From assembly GCA_963771435.1 (NCBI GenBank), contig CAVYTF010000013.1, positions 93,382-157,381 of the forward strand: a stretch of DNA of 64,000 bases, in the 5' to 3' direction. Position numbers and translations under genes: made by a program. The notes under the pieces were generated by a model. That model was not told the DNA's origin and did no database searches. It saw only the letters and a program-made list of their open reading frames with translations. Source of the DNA: CAVYTF01 sp963771435. GTDB lineage: Bacteria; Bacteroidota; Bacteroidia; Chitinophagales; Chitinophagaceae. How positions within the stretch are numbered: the stretch's first letter is position 1; every line of letters begins with the position of its first letter. Below are positions 8,612-16,884 of the stretch, piece by piece.

Positions 8612-9754
8612 ATGAATTTTAAACCTCAAGATTTAACGACACAAGTAGCACAGGCAGCAAAAGATTTTGCACAACAGCATATCAAGCCTTTTCTGATGGA
8701 GTGGGATGAAGCGCAGCATTTCCCTGCGGAAGTTTTCAAAGAAATGGGAAAGCTTGGTTTGATGGGAGTGCTTGTGCCGGAGGAATATGGCGGCTCAGGA
8801 TTGGGCTATTTTGAATATAAAGCAATTATTGAAGAAATATCAAAAGTTTGTGGCTCTATCGGGCTGAGCCTTGCTGCCCATAATTCGCTTTGCACTAATC
8901 ATATTCTTTCTTTTGGCAATGAAACACAGAAAAGAAAATACTTGCCCCGGCTTGCATCTGGTGAACATTTAGGAGCATGGGGATTAACTGAACCTAATAC
9001 AGGCAGTGATGCGGGCAATATGAAATGCACTGCCGTTAAAAGTGGAAATAATTGGGTGCTGAACGGAACTAAAAACTGGATAACTCATGGCAAAAGCGGG
9101 GATATTGCCGTGGTTATGGCCCGAACGGGGGAGCCACGGGTAAGGAATAATTCTACTGTTTTTGTAGTTGAGCGGGGAACAGAAGGTTTTGCAGGGGGCA
9201 AAAAAGAAAATAAACTCGGCATGAGGGCAAGCGAAACAGCTGAAATGATTTTTGAAAATTGCGTTGTTCCCGACGAAAACCGGTTGGGAGAAGTGGGAGA
9301 GGGGTTTTACCAGGCAATGAAAATACTGGATGGTGGAAGAATTTCTATTGCAGCATTGGCGCTTGGCATTGCCAAAGGCGCTTATGAAGCAGCTTTGCAA
9401 TATTCAAAAGAAAGATACCAGTTTGATGAACCAATCTGCAATTTCCAGGGGGTAAGCTTTAAGCTGGCTGATATGGCCACAGAAATAATGGCAGCCGAAC
9501 TATTAACGCTGAAAGCCTGCGAAATAAAAAATAAGCATGAAAATGTAACGCAGAAGGCGGCTATGGCTAAATATTATGCAAGCGAAGTGGCAGTAAAAGT
9601 TGCTAACGATGCAGTACAGATTTTTGGCGGATATGGCTATACAAAAGATTTCCCTGTTGAAAAATTTTACCGTGATGCCAAACTGTGTACCATTGGCGAA
9701 GGCACTTCTGAAATACAGAAAATTGTAATTGCCCGCGAAGCCCTTAAAAAATAA
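8612..9754 (+). CDS. Acyl-CoA dehydrogenase (short/medium-chain type)
   Basis: A 380-residue FAD enzyme that introduces the first double bond in fatty acyl-CoA oxidation and passes electrons to electron-transfer flavoprotein. The FAD-binding block GAWGLTEPNTGSDAGNM is present, the middle domain has GTKNWITHGKSGD, and the C-terminal helical domain ends with IFGGYGYTKDFPVEKFYRD and IGEGTSEIQKIVIAR. The GEGTSEIQ segment holds the usual catalytic glutamate position of butyryl-CoA-type enzymes. The chain-length specificity is not clear. It is a single gene, convergent with the DoxX-like gene. Confidence 0.93.
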   Translation: MNFKPQDLTTQVAQAAKDFAQQHIKPFLMEWDEAQHFPAEVFKEMGKLGLMGVLVPEEYGGSGLGYFEYKAIIEEISKVCGSIGLSLAAHNSLCTNHILSFGNETQKRKYLPRLASGEHLGAWGLTEPNTGSDAGNMKCTAVKSGNNWVLNGTKNWITHGKSGDIAVVMARTGEPRVRNNSTVFVVERGTEGFAGGKKENKLGMRASETAEMIFENCVVPDENRLGEVGEGFYQAMKILDGGRISIAALALGIAKGAYEAALQYSKERYQFDEPICNFQGVSFKLADMATEIMAAELLTLKACEIKNKHENVTQKAAMAKYYASEVAVKVANDAVQIFGGYGYTKDFPVEKFYRDAKLCTIGEGTSEIQKIVIAREALKK

Positions 9755-9807
9755 ATTAAAGTTTATTTTTATTGCTAACATTAATTACCCCTAAATTCGC
9801 ATCATAT

Positions 9808-9969
9808 TTAGAATCTGCCCCCCATGTAGAAACACAAGGGTTAATTCTAAACTGCTATAATAACTACAAATTTTAAATCAATTTCTTTTTATTAGAATCT
9901 GCCCCCCATGTAGAAACACAAGGGTTAATTCTAAACTGCTATAATAACTACAAACTTTAAATCAATTTA
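9808..9969. repeat. Direct repeat, two copies of about 77 bp with an 84-bp period
   Basis: Copy 1 begins at 9808 and copy 2 at 9892. The two are identical over about 77 bp except for one T/C change. The period of 84 bp equals 4 x 21. Each copy contains an inverted repeat TTAGAAT / ATTCTAA enclosing a CCC / GGG pair, so each could form a hairpin. The pair fills the gap between two convergent genes, and copy 2 runs into the stop codon of the DoxX-like gene. A shared terminator function is possible. Confidence 0.9.
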
Positions 9970-10743
9970 GACCGCCAATTGTGTCTTGCGCGCAGTACTT
10001 CCTTCCAGCGCAAACCATAATGCCAGTATAGCTCCATAACTTCCGCCCCTTTCTATCCATTCAAACAATTCCCAATGCGGATAAAACAACTCACTACCAG
10101 CCTTCCAGATAAATAAAATAAAAATTAAGGGGCGTATTGGTTTTACCAATACAAAACATGCCGCAGCTATTTCTGTTATCCCGATCAATCGAGCTAAGCC
10201 TGCAACATTATTAAAACCAAGTGAAGTATACTCTGCAATCAACCCTTTTTTGCCAATAAGGTTTAGCCATCCGTGGCCAATAAACAAAAGAAATACAACA
10301 ACACGCAGGCATAGTGTGATCCTCGCAATGGTCGCAGCATCAATTTCCACAGGCGGATCAACTTTTGCAAATAATCCCTTTTTATTTTTTACTGATAAAA
10401 TTAAAAGCGCCAGCGGTGCTCCAAAATTCCCTGCGCGTTCAATAAATTCTGCAAAAGGTTCGCCCGATAATGGGCGTAGTGATGCTGTAATAATACCCCA
10501 AACCACCAGCCATCCAAGCACTGCTCTTGTAGGATAAACCAATACTGAAATACCAAACAGAATATCAATCCCACCAAGCCACGGCATTAGTGTATAAGCC
10601 ATGCTATGTCCAACTCCAAATACAGCAAAATAATTGCACCATATTTCTTTAGTAATAATGCCAAACGAGCCATGCCCTATAAAGCACATAGCAGATGCTA
10701 TCCGAAGTGTATGATAAATTCTATTTTGAATTAATTGAGTCAT
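9967..10743 (-). CDS. DoxX-like integral membrane protein
   Basis: 258 residues with about seven or eight hydrophobic helices, for example ASAMCFIGHGSFGI near residue 16, YTLMPWLGGIDILFGISVLV near 50 and VVVFLLFIGHGWLNLIG near 150. The repeated FIGHG...G pattern followed by G(I)xEIxAA or GGIDIL pairs suggests two copies of a DoxX-like four-helix unit in one chain. The biochemical role of such proteins is poorly known; some are linked to quinone or thiosulfate oxidation. It ends inside the 84-bp repeat and shares its strand with the phosphatase gene 25 bp upstream, so the two are likely co-transcribed. Confidence 0.7.
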   Translation of the reverse strand: MTQLIQNRIYHTLRIASAMCFIGHGSFGIITKEIWCNYFAVFGVGHSMAYTLMPWLGGIDILFGISVLVYPTRAVLGWLVVWGIITASLRPLSGEPFAEFIERAGNFGAPLALLILSVKNKKGLFAKVDPPVEIDAATIARITLCLRVVVFLLFIGHGWLNLIGKKGLIAEYTSLGFNNVAGLARLIGITEIAAACFVLVKPIRPLIFILFIWKAGSELFYPHWELFEWIERGGSYGAILALWFALEGSTARKTQLAV

Positions 10744-10768
10744 GATTCTTTTTTTAAAGATCAGGATA

Positions 10769-12100
10769 CTATTTTTTCATTTTCAGCCTGTCAGCAATTA
10801 GATCGCCCACCTGTTTTCCAAAATGATTGGAAGCAACACAACTTGGATGATAATGGATGCCACCATAAAAACGCGCCCATGTGTTCTGTATCGCGGCTTC
10901 GCGAAAAGAAGTGAACGATAGGTCATCAATACCAAATTCTCTTTCGGTCGTATCGGTGTAATGAAAATTGTCACCAAACACTTTTGTCAGCGCTTCAGCA
11001 CAGGCAGATGAGCCGGTAGAATGCCCGCAGGTATATTCAGGAAAAGGCGGCGTCTGTAAATAAGGCCTCCATTCAGGGTTGAAATATTTATTAATTACGG
11101 TTTCGGGGCGCACTGTGTTGTATACAAACTTTATATCCCAACACTGAATGAATGCATCAAACAAGGCAATTGAAGTAATTGCATAAGCATACACGGTCGT
11201 TTTATAATCTGCATGAGCGTCTTTTGCAGCAATGCCCACAATTCCCATCCAATGCCCGGGAGGTGAGAATTTTTTTGTACTGAACATTACATGCCCTGAA
11301 ACATTCAGTTTAAAAGGGTTGTCGTCCCAAAAATCAGCAATATGTTTTTGCTCATCGGTCAGGCTGTCAACAGTGTTTTCGCTGGCTTTTACCTGCTTAT
11401 AATAGTCGCTGTTTGGGTTGGTCACATTAAACTTATAAGGCGCGGGTGCCATAAATTCACTCGCACTATCAAGCACTAAAGTCCGCATCTGGTTCCAGTG
11501 AGGTTCCAGTGCCTGCGCATACATCGGCGGCGTGGGTTGCCACCTTCCGGGCGAATCGATCACCTGGTATTTTGATGCACTTCTCAGCTGCAGGTAATTG
11601 TCTTTTTTAGACCACCCCAAAATTGTCCTGCCAATGCGCTGTGCAAAAGTGTCAGAAGCAATTTCCGTTGCCTGGCTCATGCCATGGTCAAGCGCCATTT
11701 GTTTCAGGCTGTCCGTATATCCTTTCATGCTGCCTTCAGGAAAAGTGACCGCCTCGCCTACTTTGCAGTAAGCAAGCAATGCAGCAAAATCATAATCAAT
11801 AAATTTAGCGCTGTCGCCTTTAGGTTTTGGCAATGGTTTTAAGCCATGCAATTGCCCAGCCAGCGATTGATAATGCGCAGGATCTCCTGCAGCGATCACT
11901 TCATAACCCGCAATAGCTGCATAAGCATAATTTCTGGATGCGATCACAGGAGGAAAATTATTGCCCTTCACCACTTCGTTCAATTGGTAAACCGTCCGTG
12001 CATACATCGCCGGATCATGAAAAATAGCCACATAATCTTTTTTAGTATTGCAGGCAAACAATACAACGGTTGCAACGGCCGCAAAAAATGTTTTTTTCAT
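10769..12100 (-). CDS. PAP2 / vanadium-dependent haloperoxidase-like lipoprotein
   Basis: 443 residues. An N-terminal lipoprotein signal ends with the lipobox LFAC (Cys17), placing it in the envelope. The three PAP2/haloperoxidase motifs are recognisable: KFVYNTVRP (K-x6-RP), the CGHSTGSSA histidine motif, and ARFYGGIHYHPS (R-x5-H). In the last one the Asp expected four residues after the His is a Ser. The protein may be an acid phosphatase of the superfamily and not a true haloperoxidase. It is upstream of the DoxX-like gene on the same strand, with a 98-bp gap to the membrane protein behind it. Confidence 0.85.
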   Translation of the reverse strand: MKKTFFAAVATVVLFACNTKKDYVAIFHDPAMYARTVYQLNEVVKGNNFPPVIASRNYAYAAIAGYEVIAAGDPAHYQSLAGQLHGLKPLPKPKGDSAKFIDYDFAALLAYCKVGEAVTFPEGSMKGYTDSLKQMALDHGMSQATEIASDTFAQRIGRTILGWSKKDNYLQLRSASKYQVIDSPGRWQPTPPMYAQALEPHWNQMRTLVLDSASEFMAPAPYKFNVTNPNSDYYKQVKASENTVDSLTDEQKHIADFWDDNPFKLNVSGHVMFSTKKFSPPGHWMGIVGIAAKDAHADYKTTVYAYAITSIALFDAFIQCWDIKFVYNTVRPETVINKYFNPEWRPYLQTPPFPEYTCGHSTGSSACAEALTKVFGDNFHYTDTTEREFGIDDLSFTSFREAAIQNTWARFYGGIHYHPSCVASNHFGKQVGDLIADRLKMKK

Positions 12101-12198
12101 TATAAATTATAATTAACAAGCAGTTTATCTGTCCCTCAGTAATGAACAGGAATAAAAATTTTGTGTAAAAAGTTTGTAGGAGGAAACCCCTTGAGGTT

Positions 12199-12795
12199 TT
12201 AAGCCCTAAAATCGTCGGGCGGCTGTTCAGGCGAAATATGCGTGCCGGAAGAATAGGCAATAACTATTTCAGAATAAAAAGAGGTATTTACTGCAGGCGC
12301 AGAAAATTGCGCATCATTGTCCGATTGTTTGTCATAAATGCTCAGCCAAACTTTTGCAACATCTGTTCCTGGAGACTTTTTTGAAGAATTATTATTCAGG
12401 TCGTTCGCGAATTTAAAAAAGTCGTCTTTGGCAGACTGCAGCTTCATTTTGTTTTCATCAGGCAGGCATTGCAGCACCAGTTCCCCGTTGCTCACCTTGC
12501 GCTGCACATATTTATAAACCTTTCCGTTCACATTTATTTCCCCGTTCACGCGCTCAAAATCTTTTTCGTCCAGTTGATAAGGCATAGAAAGCGGCACCGT
12601 AATGGTGATCAGATCTTGTTGGTTATAATCCCTATTGTCAATAGACGCCTCCATTTTGGCATCAGACCGCTGCTGCAGATACGTGAACAAAACCCTGTAA
12701 CCAATAAGGTTGAAGAGAAACAAAGCAAGCAATAATATGGCGGCAAACTTTTTCAAATCTGATTGCAAGATTAAGGAAATATTTATGAATAACAA
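12199..12795 (-). CDS. Hypothetical membrane-anchored protein
   Basis: I do not recognise a family. There is one strong N-terminal membrane segment (LKKFAAILLLALFLFNLIG), then about 150 polar residues with a motif-free, probably beta-rich domain (INVNGKVYKYVQRKVSNGELVL). The likely location is anchored in the inner membrane with an extracytoplasmic domain. The start is uncertain because no ATG fits. The TTG at 12795 gives 198 residues; a TTG at 12756 would place the membrane segment right at the N-terminus and is equally plausible. It lies on the same strand as the PAP2 lipoprotein. Confidence 0.65.
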   Translation of the reverse strand: MLFINISLILQSDLKKFAAILLLALFLFNLIGYRVLFTYLQQRSDAKMEASIDNRDYNQQDLITITVPLSMPYQLDEKDFERVNGEINVNGKVYKYVQRKVSNGELVLQCLPDENKMKLQSAKDDFFKFANDLNNNSSKKSPGTDVAKVWLSIYDKQSDNDAQFSAPAVNTSFYSEIVIAYSSGTHISPEQPPDDFRA

Positions 12796-12864
12796 AAATC
12801 ATTCGGCATTTCTCAAATGAGTACAGATTTTTGTAGGCGAGTTCCCCTATCAGTGCCTTTTTTA

Positions 12865-12872
12865 TATCTTTG
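12865..12872 (+). promoter_or_regulatory. Candidate -7 promoter box of the toxin-antitoxin locus
   Basis: TATCTTTG matches TAnnTTTG and ends 4 bp before the antitoxin ATG at 12877. The transcript would be leaderless or nearly so. Confidence 0.4.
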
Positions 12873-12876
12873 ATTC

Positions 12877-13074
12877 ATGAAAGCGATAGTTGTCACTCCC
12901 AAAAATAGTAATGAATTAAGATTTGTTACAGACTTACTCAAGAAATTAGGTATAGGTTCCTCAACGGTAAATCAGGAAGAGCTTGAAGATATTGGTATGT
13001 CCAGCCTGATGAGAGAGGTAGATAAAACTAAACGGGCAAGCCGCACAGAAATAATGAAAAAGCTTTCTGCTTAA
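12877..13074 (+). CDS. Putative antitoxin of a type II toxin-antitoxin pair
   Basis: 65 residues, mostly helical, beginning MKAIVVTPKNSNELRFVTDLLKKLG and ending with a basic stretch RASRTEIMKKLSA. Size and layout suit an antitoxin that neutralises the RelE-like partner encoded next. The stop codon overlaps the toxin start (TAATG, shared base 13074), typical for such pairs. No DNA-binding fold can be named with certainty. Since the toxin is truncated, the antitoxin may be a leftover. Confidence 0.65.
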   Translation: MKAIVVTPKNSNELRFVTDLLKKLGIGSSTVNQEELEDIGMSSLMREVDKTKRASRTEIMKKLSA

Positions 13075-13277
13075 TGAAAGTAGAATTTTCAAAGAATTTT
13101 GCAAAGGATATTGATGATGTAAGAACAAGGCCTGTTAAACAAGCATTGCTTCGGGTAATTGACTTAATAGAAAATTCAGAGTCGCTGGAAAGTATTCCTA
13201 ACACAAAAAAATTGAAAGGCCATAAAACAGCTTACATTAATTGGAAGTTGGATTTTTCAAAATGGCAAGATGATTAA
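13074..13277 (+). pseudogene. Truncated RelE/ParE-type toxin, fused at its 3' end to an Imm27 relic
   Basis: The first about 56 residues are RelE/ParE-like (MKVEFSKNFAKDIDDV, RVIDLIENSESLESIPN, KKLKGHKTAY). In intact family members the GH(K/R)xxY segment is followed by about 30 more residues with the catalytic beta strands (typically YRIRxGDYRIGF). Here it runs straight into INWKLDFSKW and a stop. That tail matches the start of the adjacent immunity-protein relic. The toxin therefore lacks its active-site half and is presumably inactive. A deletion joining two genes is the simplest explanation. Confidence 0.7.
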
Positions 13278-13471
13278 GGATGAAACATCTGAGGGAATAG
13301 AATGGTTAATCAATAATCATTTAAAAAGGATTACTGCCGATGCCAGTGGATGGGAGAATATTGTATATAGATAATGATGATAATAGATATTGGGAATTAA
13401 CTTATCCAAAAGTTTATATGCATGGAGGAGGACCCCCAACATTAATATGTATTTCAAAAAGAGGATGCTGA
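13236..13471 (+). pseudogene. Relic of an Imm27-family immunity protein
   Basis: Reading across frames gives NWKLDFS, then MIKDETSEGIEWLINNHL, ITADASGWENIVYR, and after another frame change RYWELTYPKVYMHGGGPP and LICIS. The RYWELTYP...HGGGPP block is the signature I know from Imm27, a small immunity protein that protects against polymorphic or contact-dependent toxins. At least two frame changes (near 13260 and 13371) and the missing N-terminus make it non-functional as read. No matching toxin gene is present in the window. The family call rests on memory of the motif, not on a search. Confidence 0.65.
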
Positions 13472-13598
13472 AATAAAATATAACGCTTTCAATTGATTTC
13501 TCTTTACCTTCCCCCCAAAAATAAAAATTTCTTCATTTCCCCGATCCTCCTTACTTTCACACATCCAAAAAATTAATTACCGCTAAAAACACATAGCC

Positions 13599-14351
13599 AT
13601 GCCAGATCAACCAGCTCGCCACTACCACGGCAAAGACGTAGACATGCTCACCGTTTGCTCCACACTTATAAACAACGCCATCGCCAACAAAACCTTCCTC
13701 CAAACCAAACGCAGCACCTGGGCAGACCCCTTTTTCGATGTCCTCTCCAAACAAATTGACAACACCACCGAAACCTACCTCGGTGCAGACAACGCCCAAA
13801 ACCTCCGCAACGCCACCATCACACTCTACAGCATCAAAGACAGCGCCCTCAGCAACCTCGGCGAGCTAAAAATACAGTTAGAGGAAGATTTAAAAGCAAC
13901 TCCCACCGCCCTCAACGAGATCCTCATCGAGCTCGGCTACCACGATTATTATGTAGAAGCCTACCGTGGCGACCAGCAAAGCCTCGTCCAGTTGCTCTTC
14001 CGCTTCAACACAAACATGACGCCCGCCCTCCAAACCCAGATCACGGACCTCGGCACCGCTCCAGCCACCATCACCAACATCATGGGCTATGCGGACACAC
14101 TCAACTCCGCCAACATCAGCCAGGAAACCTTCAAAAGTTCCAGAAAAACACTCACCGCCACCGGCTTAGCCGCCCTCAACGCCGTGTACGATGCCGTCAT
14201 CAGTGTCGGCCGCATCTCCGCCAAATTCTACGAAAAAGACCCCGCCACAGCCGAACAATTCGAGTACACCGTCCTCCTCCGCAACCTCACCAGCGGCCAC
14301 AAAACCGCCCAAACCAAACCCCCTACGCCCGTTCCCGCTGTAAAAAGCTAA
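13599..14351 (+). CDS. Orphan hypothetical protein with C-ending codon bias
   Basis: 250 residues starting MPDQPARHYHGKDVDMLTVC. No signal peptide or membrane segment is visible. The chain looks helical, with a Pro/Lys-rich tail (TKPPTPVPAVKS). I do not recognise a family. Codon use differs sharply from neighbours: most third positions are C (runs of GCC, ACC, ATC, CTC, AAC), giving strong strand asymmetry. It is followed after 26 bp by array R3. Foreign origin or an unusual mutational history is possible. A minus-strand open frame at 13557-13799 is its shadow. Confidence 0.7.
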   Translation: MPDQPARHYHGKDVDMLTVCSTLINNAIANKTFLQTKRSTWADPFFDVLSKQIDNTTETYLGADNAQNLRNATITLYSIKDSALSNLGELKIQLEEDLKATPTALNEILIELGYHDYYVEAYRGDQQSLVQLLFRFNTNMTPALQTQITDLGTAPATITNIMGYADTLNSANISQETFKSSRKTLTATGLAALNAVYDAVISVGRISAKFYEKDPATAEQFEYTVLLRNLTSGHKTAQTKPPTPVPAVKS

Positions 14352-14377
14352 AAAACCAGCTCAAAAAGCCTCAAAAC

Positions 14378-14666
14378 GAGTGCGAAACAGTTTCCATCGA
14401 GTGCAAAGGAGTTTCTACGAGTGCGAAACAGTTCCCAACGAGTGCGAAGGAGTTTCTACGAGTGCGAAACAGTTCCCAACGAGTGCGAAGGAGTTTCTAC
14501 GAGTGCGAAACCGTTCCCAACGAGTGCGAAGAAGTTTCTACGAGTGCGAAATAGTTCCCAACGAGTGCGAAAGACTTTCCAACGAGTGCGAAAGACCTTC
14601 CAACGAGTGCGAAGAAGTTTCTACGAGTGCAAAAGACTTCCCAACGAGTGCGAAGCTTTTTACAGG
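14378..14666. repeat. Tandem array R3, 14 units alternating 21 and 20 bp
   Basis: Units begin GAGTGCGAA at 14378, 14399, 14419, 14440, 14460, 14481, 14501, 14522, 14542, 14563, 14584, 14605, 14625 and 14646. The 21-bp form continues toward TTCCCAAC, the 20-bp form toward GTTTCTAC. They alternate strictly for the first ten units. A decayed unit (GGATGCGATGG) follows. The array ends about 56 bp before the rpsA promoter box. Copies are close to identical, so this is one of the youngest-looking arrays in the window. Confidence 0.93.
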
Positions 14667-14721
14667 ATGCGATGGAATTCTCGATCACTTCTATGCATTT
14701 TCAACTAAACTATTTTTTTAT

Positions 14722-14760
14722 TAACTTTGCTGCCCCGAATTAAAAAACATCGGGATATTA
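14722..14760 (+). promoter_or_regulatory. rpsA promoter box and leader hairpin
   Basis: TAACTTTG at 14722-14729 fits TAnnTTTG, with a TTTTC segment at about the -33 distance. The short leader then holds an inverted repeat CCCGA / TCGGG (about 14734-14752) directly in front of the rpsA ATG. Ribosomal protein leaders often carry such structures for autoregulation. That role is an inference here. Confidence 0.45.
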
Positions 14761-14762
14761 AA

Positions 14763-16768
14763 ATGTCAGAAAACAATATTATTAACTCAAACGCTGAAGC
14801 ACAGGAGGTGGAAACTGTTCCCCAACCCGTTGCCGCAGAAACGGCTGAAACCGAAAATGTTGCCGAACCCGTAGCAACAGAACCGGCTCCAACTGAAGAT
14901 GTAGCCCAAACGGAAGCAACAGAAAAACCTGCAGCGCAAATAAATGTACCTGTGCACGAACCCGTGGCCGAAACATTAGCGGCTCACGACGATTTTGACT
15001 GGAGCATTGACAAACGCAATGTGTCTCATTACACAAAGAAGAAAAGAAAAAGTACGATAAAGTGTATGAAGACACTTTCGTACAGATTGAAGATGGCGAA
15101 ATTATAAAAGGTACTGTGGTTGGCCTAACCAAAACAGATGCTGTTGTAAACATCGGTTTTAAAAGCGATGGATTGATTTCTTTGAATGAATTCCGCGACA
15201 TGCCAAGACGTGAAAATAGGCGATGAAGTGGAAGTAATGGTGGTGGAAAAAGAAGACCGCGAGGGCAACCTGCACTTAAGCCGCAAATCTGCCCGCATCT
15301 TCCGTGCGTGGGAAAGAATTGTGGAAGTGCACAAAACCGGCGAAGTGGTTACCGGTACTGTTACCAGCAAAACCAAAGGGCGGCTTGATTGTGGATGTAT
15401 TTGGTATGGAAACCTTCCTTGCCAGGTTCGCAAATTGATGTTAAGCCTGTTACTGATTACGACCAGTTTGTTGGTAAAACAATGGAGTTTAAAGTGGTGA
15501 AGGTCAACGAAACCATTAAGAATGCCGTTGTATCTCACAAAGCACTTATTGAAAGCGATATTGAAGCACAGCGTGCACAAATCATGAGCAAGCTGGAAAA
15601 AGGCCAGGTGCTGGAAGGCGTGGTAAAGAACATTACCGACTTTGGCGCGTTTATGGATCTTGGCGGATTGGATGGTTTGTTATACATCACCGATATTTCA
15701 TGGGGACGTATCTCTCATCCTACAGAAGTGCTTAAACTGGATCAGAAACTGAAAGTTGTGGTGCTTGATTTTGATGATGATAAAAAACGCATCAGCCTTG
15801 GTTTAAAACAACTTGACACCGCATCCTTGGGATGTGTTGCCTGCAAATGTTACAAGAAGGTGCAAGTAGTGAAAGGCAAAGTAGTGAACATTGAAGATTA
15901 CGGTGCATTCCTTGAAATTCAGCCGGGTGTTGAAGGATTGGTGCACGTAAGTGAAATTACATGGGCCAACACACCGATCAACGCAAAGGAATTCTTTAAG
16001 CTGGGCGATGAATACGAGGCAAAAGTGGTAACACTGGATAAAGACTCACGCAAGATGAGCTTTCCATCAAGCAATTGAGCGAAGACCCATGGAGCACTAT
16101 TGAAACCAGATATCCGGAAGGAAGCAAGCACCAGGGGCTTGTGAAAAACATTACTCCTTATGGCGTATTTGTTGAACTGGAACCGGCATTGGCGGTATGA
16201 TTCACATCAGCGACCTAAGCTGGTTGAAACGTTTCAATCATCCATCTGAATATACAAAAGTGGGTGAACACATTGACGTAATTATTCTTGGCATCGATAA
16301 AGAAAACCGCAAACTGCAGCTTGGGTCACAAACAACTGGAAGAAGATCCCTGGAATGCATTGCAGGATACTTTTGCAGTTGGAACCATTCATGAAGGAAC
16401 AGTGGTGCGTCGAGATGATAAAGGTGCACTTGTTCAACTGCCTTATGGACTGGAAGGCTTTGCTCCGGCGCGTTTTCTTTTAAAAGAAGATGGCAAAAGC
16501 ATTGCAGCTGATGAAACAAATCAAGTTCCTGGTAATTGAGTTTGACCGCAATGAAAAACGTATTGTGCTTAACCACACCCGCATTTGGGAACAGGCAAAA
16601 TATGAAGAAAGAGAAGCGTTGAAAAAGGAAGAAAGGGCAGAAGCTGAAAAGACAAGAAAAGTGGTGAAAACCATCCAGGCAAAAGTTGAAAAAACTACAC
16701 TTGGAGATTTAAGCGCTTTAGCAGAGATTAAACAGAAATTGCAGAAAGAGGAAGACAATAAAGAATGA
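14763..16768 (+). CDS. rpsA: 30S ribosomal protein S1, reading frame broken about ten times as read
   Basis: S1 binds mRNA and delivers it to the 30S subunit. An acidic Ala/Pro/Glu-rich N-terminal extension is followed by several S1 RNA-binding domains, e.g. GTVTSKTKGG, NITDFGAFMDLGGLDGLLYITDISW, IEDYGAFLEIQPGVEGLVHVSEI and ITPYGVFVELE. The family sequence continues through the whole stretch only if the frame is shifted by single bases near 15034, 15203, 15380, 15421, 15815, 15860, 16063, 16183, 16324 and 16526. Between breaks the protein is highly conserved and there are no in-frame stops, so this is not an old pseudogene. Assembly error is likeliest. A strong terminator follows. Confidence 0.9.
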
Positions 16769-16790
16769 TAATGTTTTTGTTTTTTTGATA

Positions 16791-16821
16791 AATGACCCCG
16801 CATTGGCGGGGTCATTTTTTT
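16791..16821 (+). terminator. Rho-independent terminator of rpsA
   Basis: A perfect 11-bp stem AATGACCCCGC / GCGGGGTCATT with an ATTG loop, followed by a run of seven T. It lies 22 bp after the rpsA stop. The other strand lacks a T tract, so it serves rpsA and not clpC. Confidence 0.93.
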
Positions 16822-16884
16822 GCTTAATAAAATGTCAATAAAAAAGGTCGTTTACGAGCCCCTTTTTCTAATAATATTTAACAA

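Noticed and set aside
14378..14666. Possible CRISPR array
   Set aside because: There are no unique spacers: units abut at 20-21 bp, and no cas gene is in the window. The same holds for R1-R8.
14763..16768. rpsA pieces as several small genes, or programmed frameshifting
   Set aside because: About ten shifts in both directions without consistent slippery sites cannot be programmed, and the pieces together make one S1 protein.
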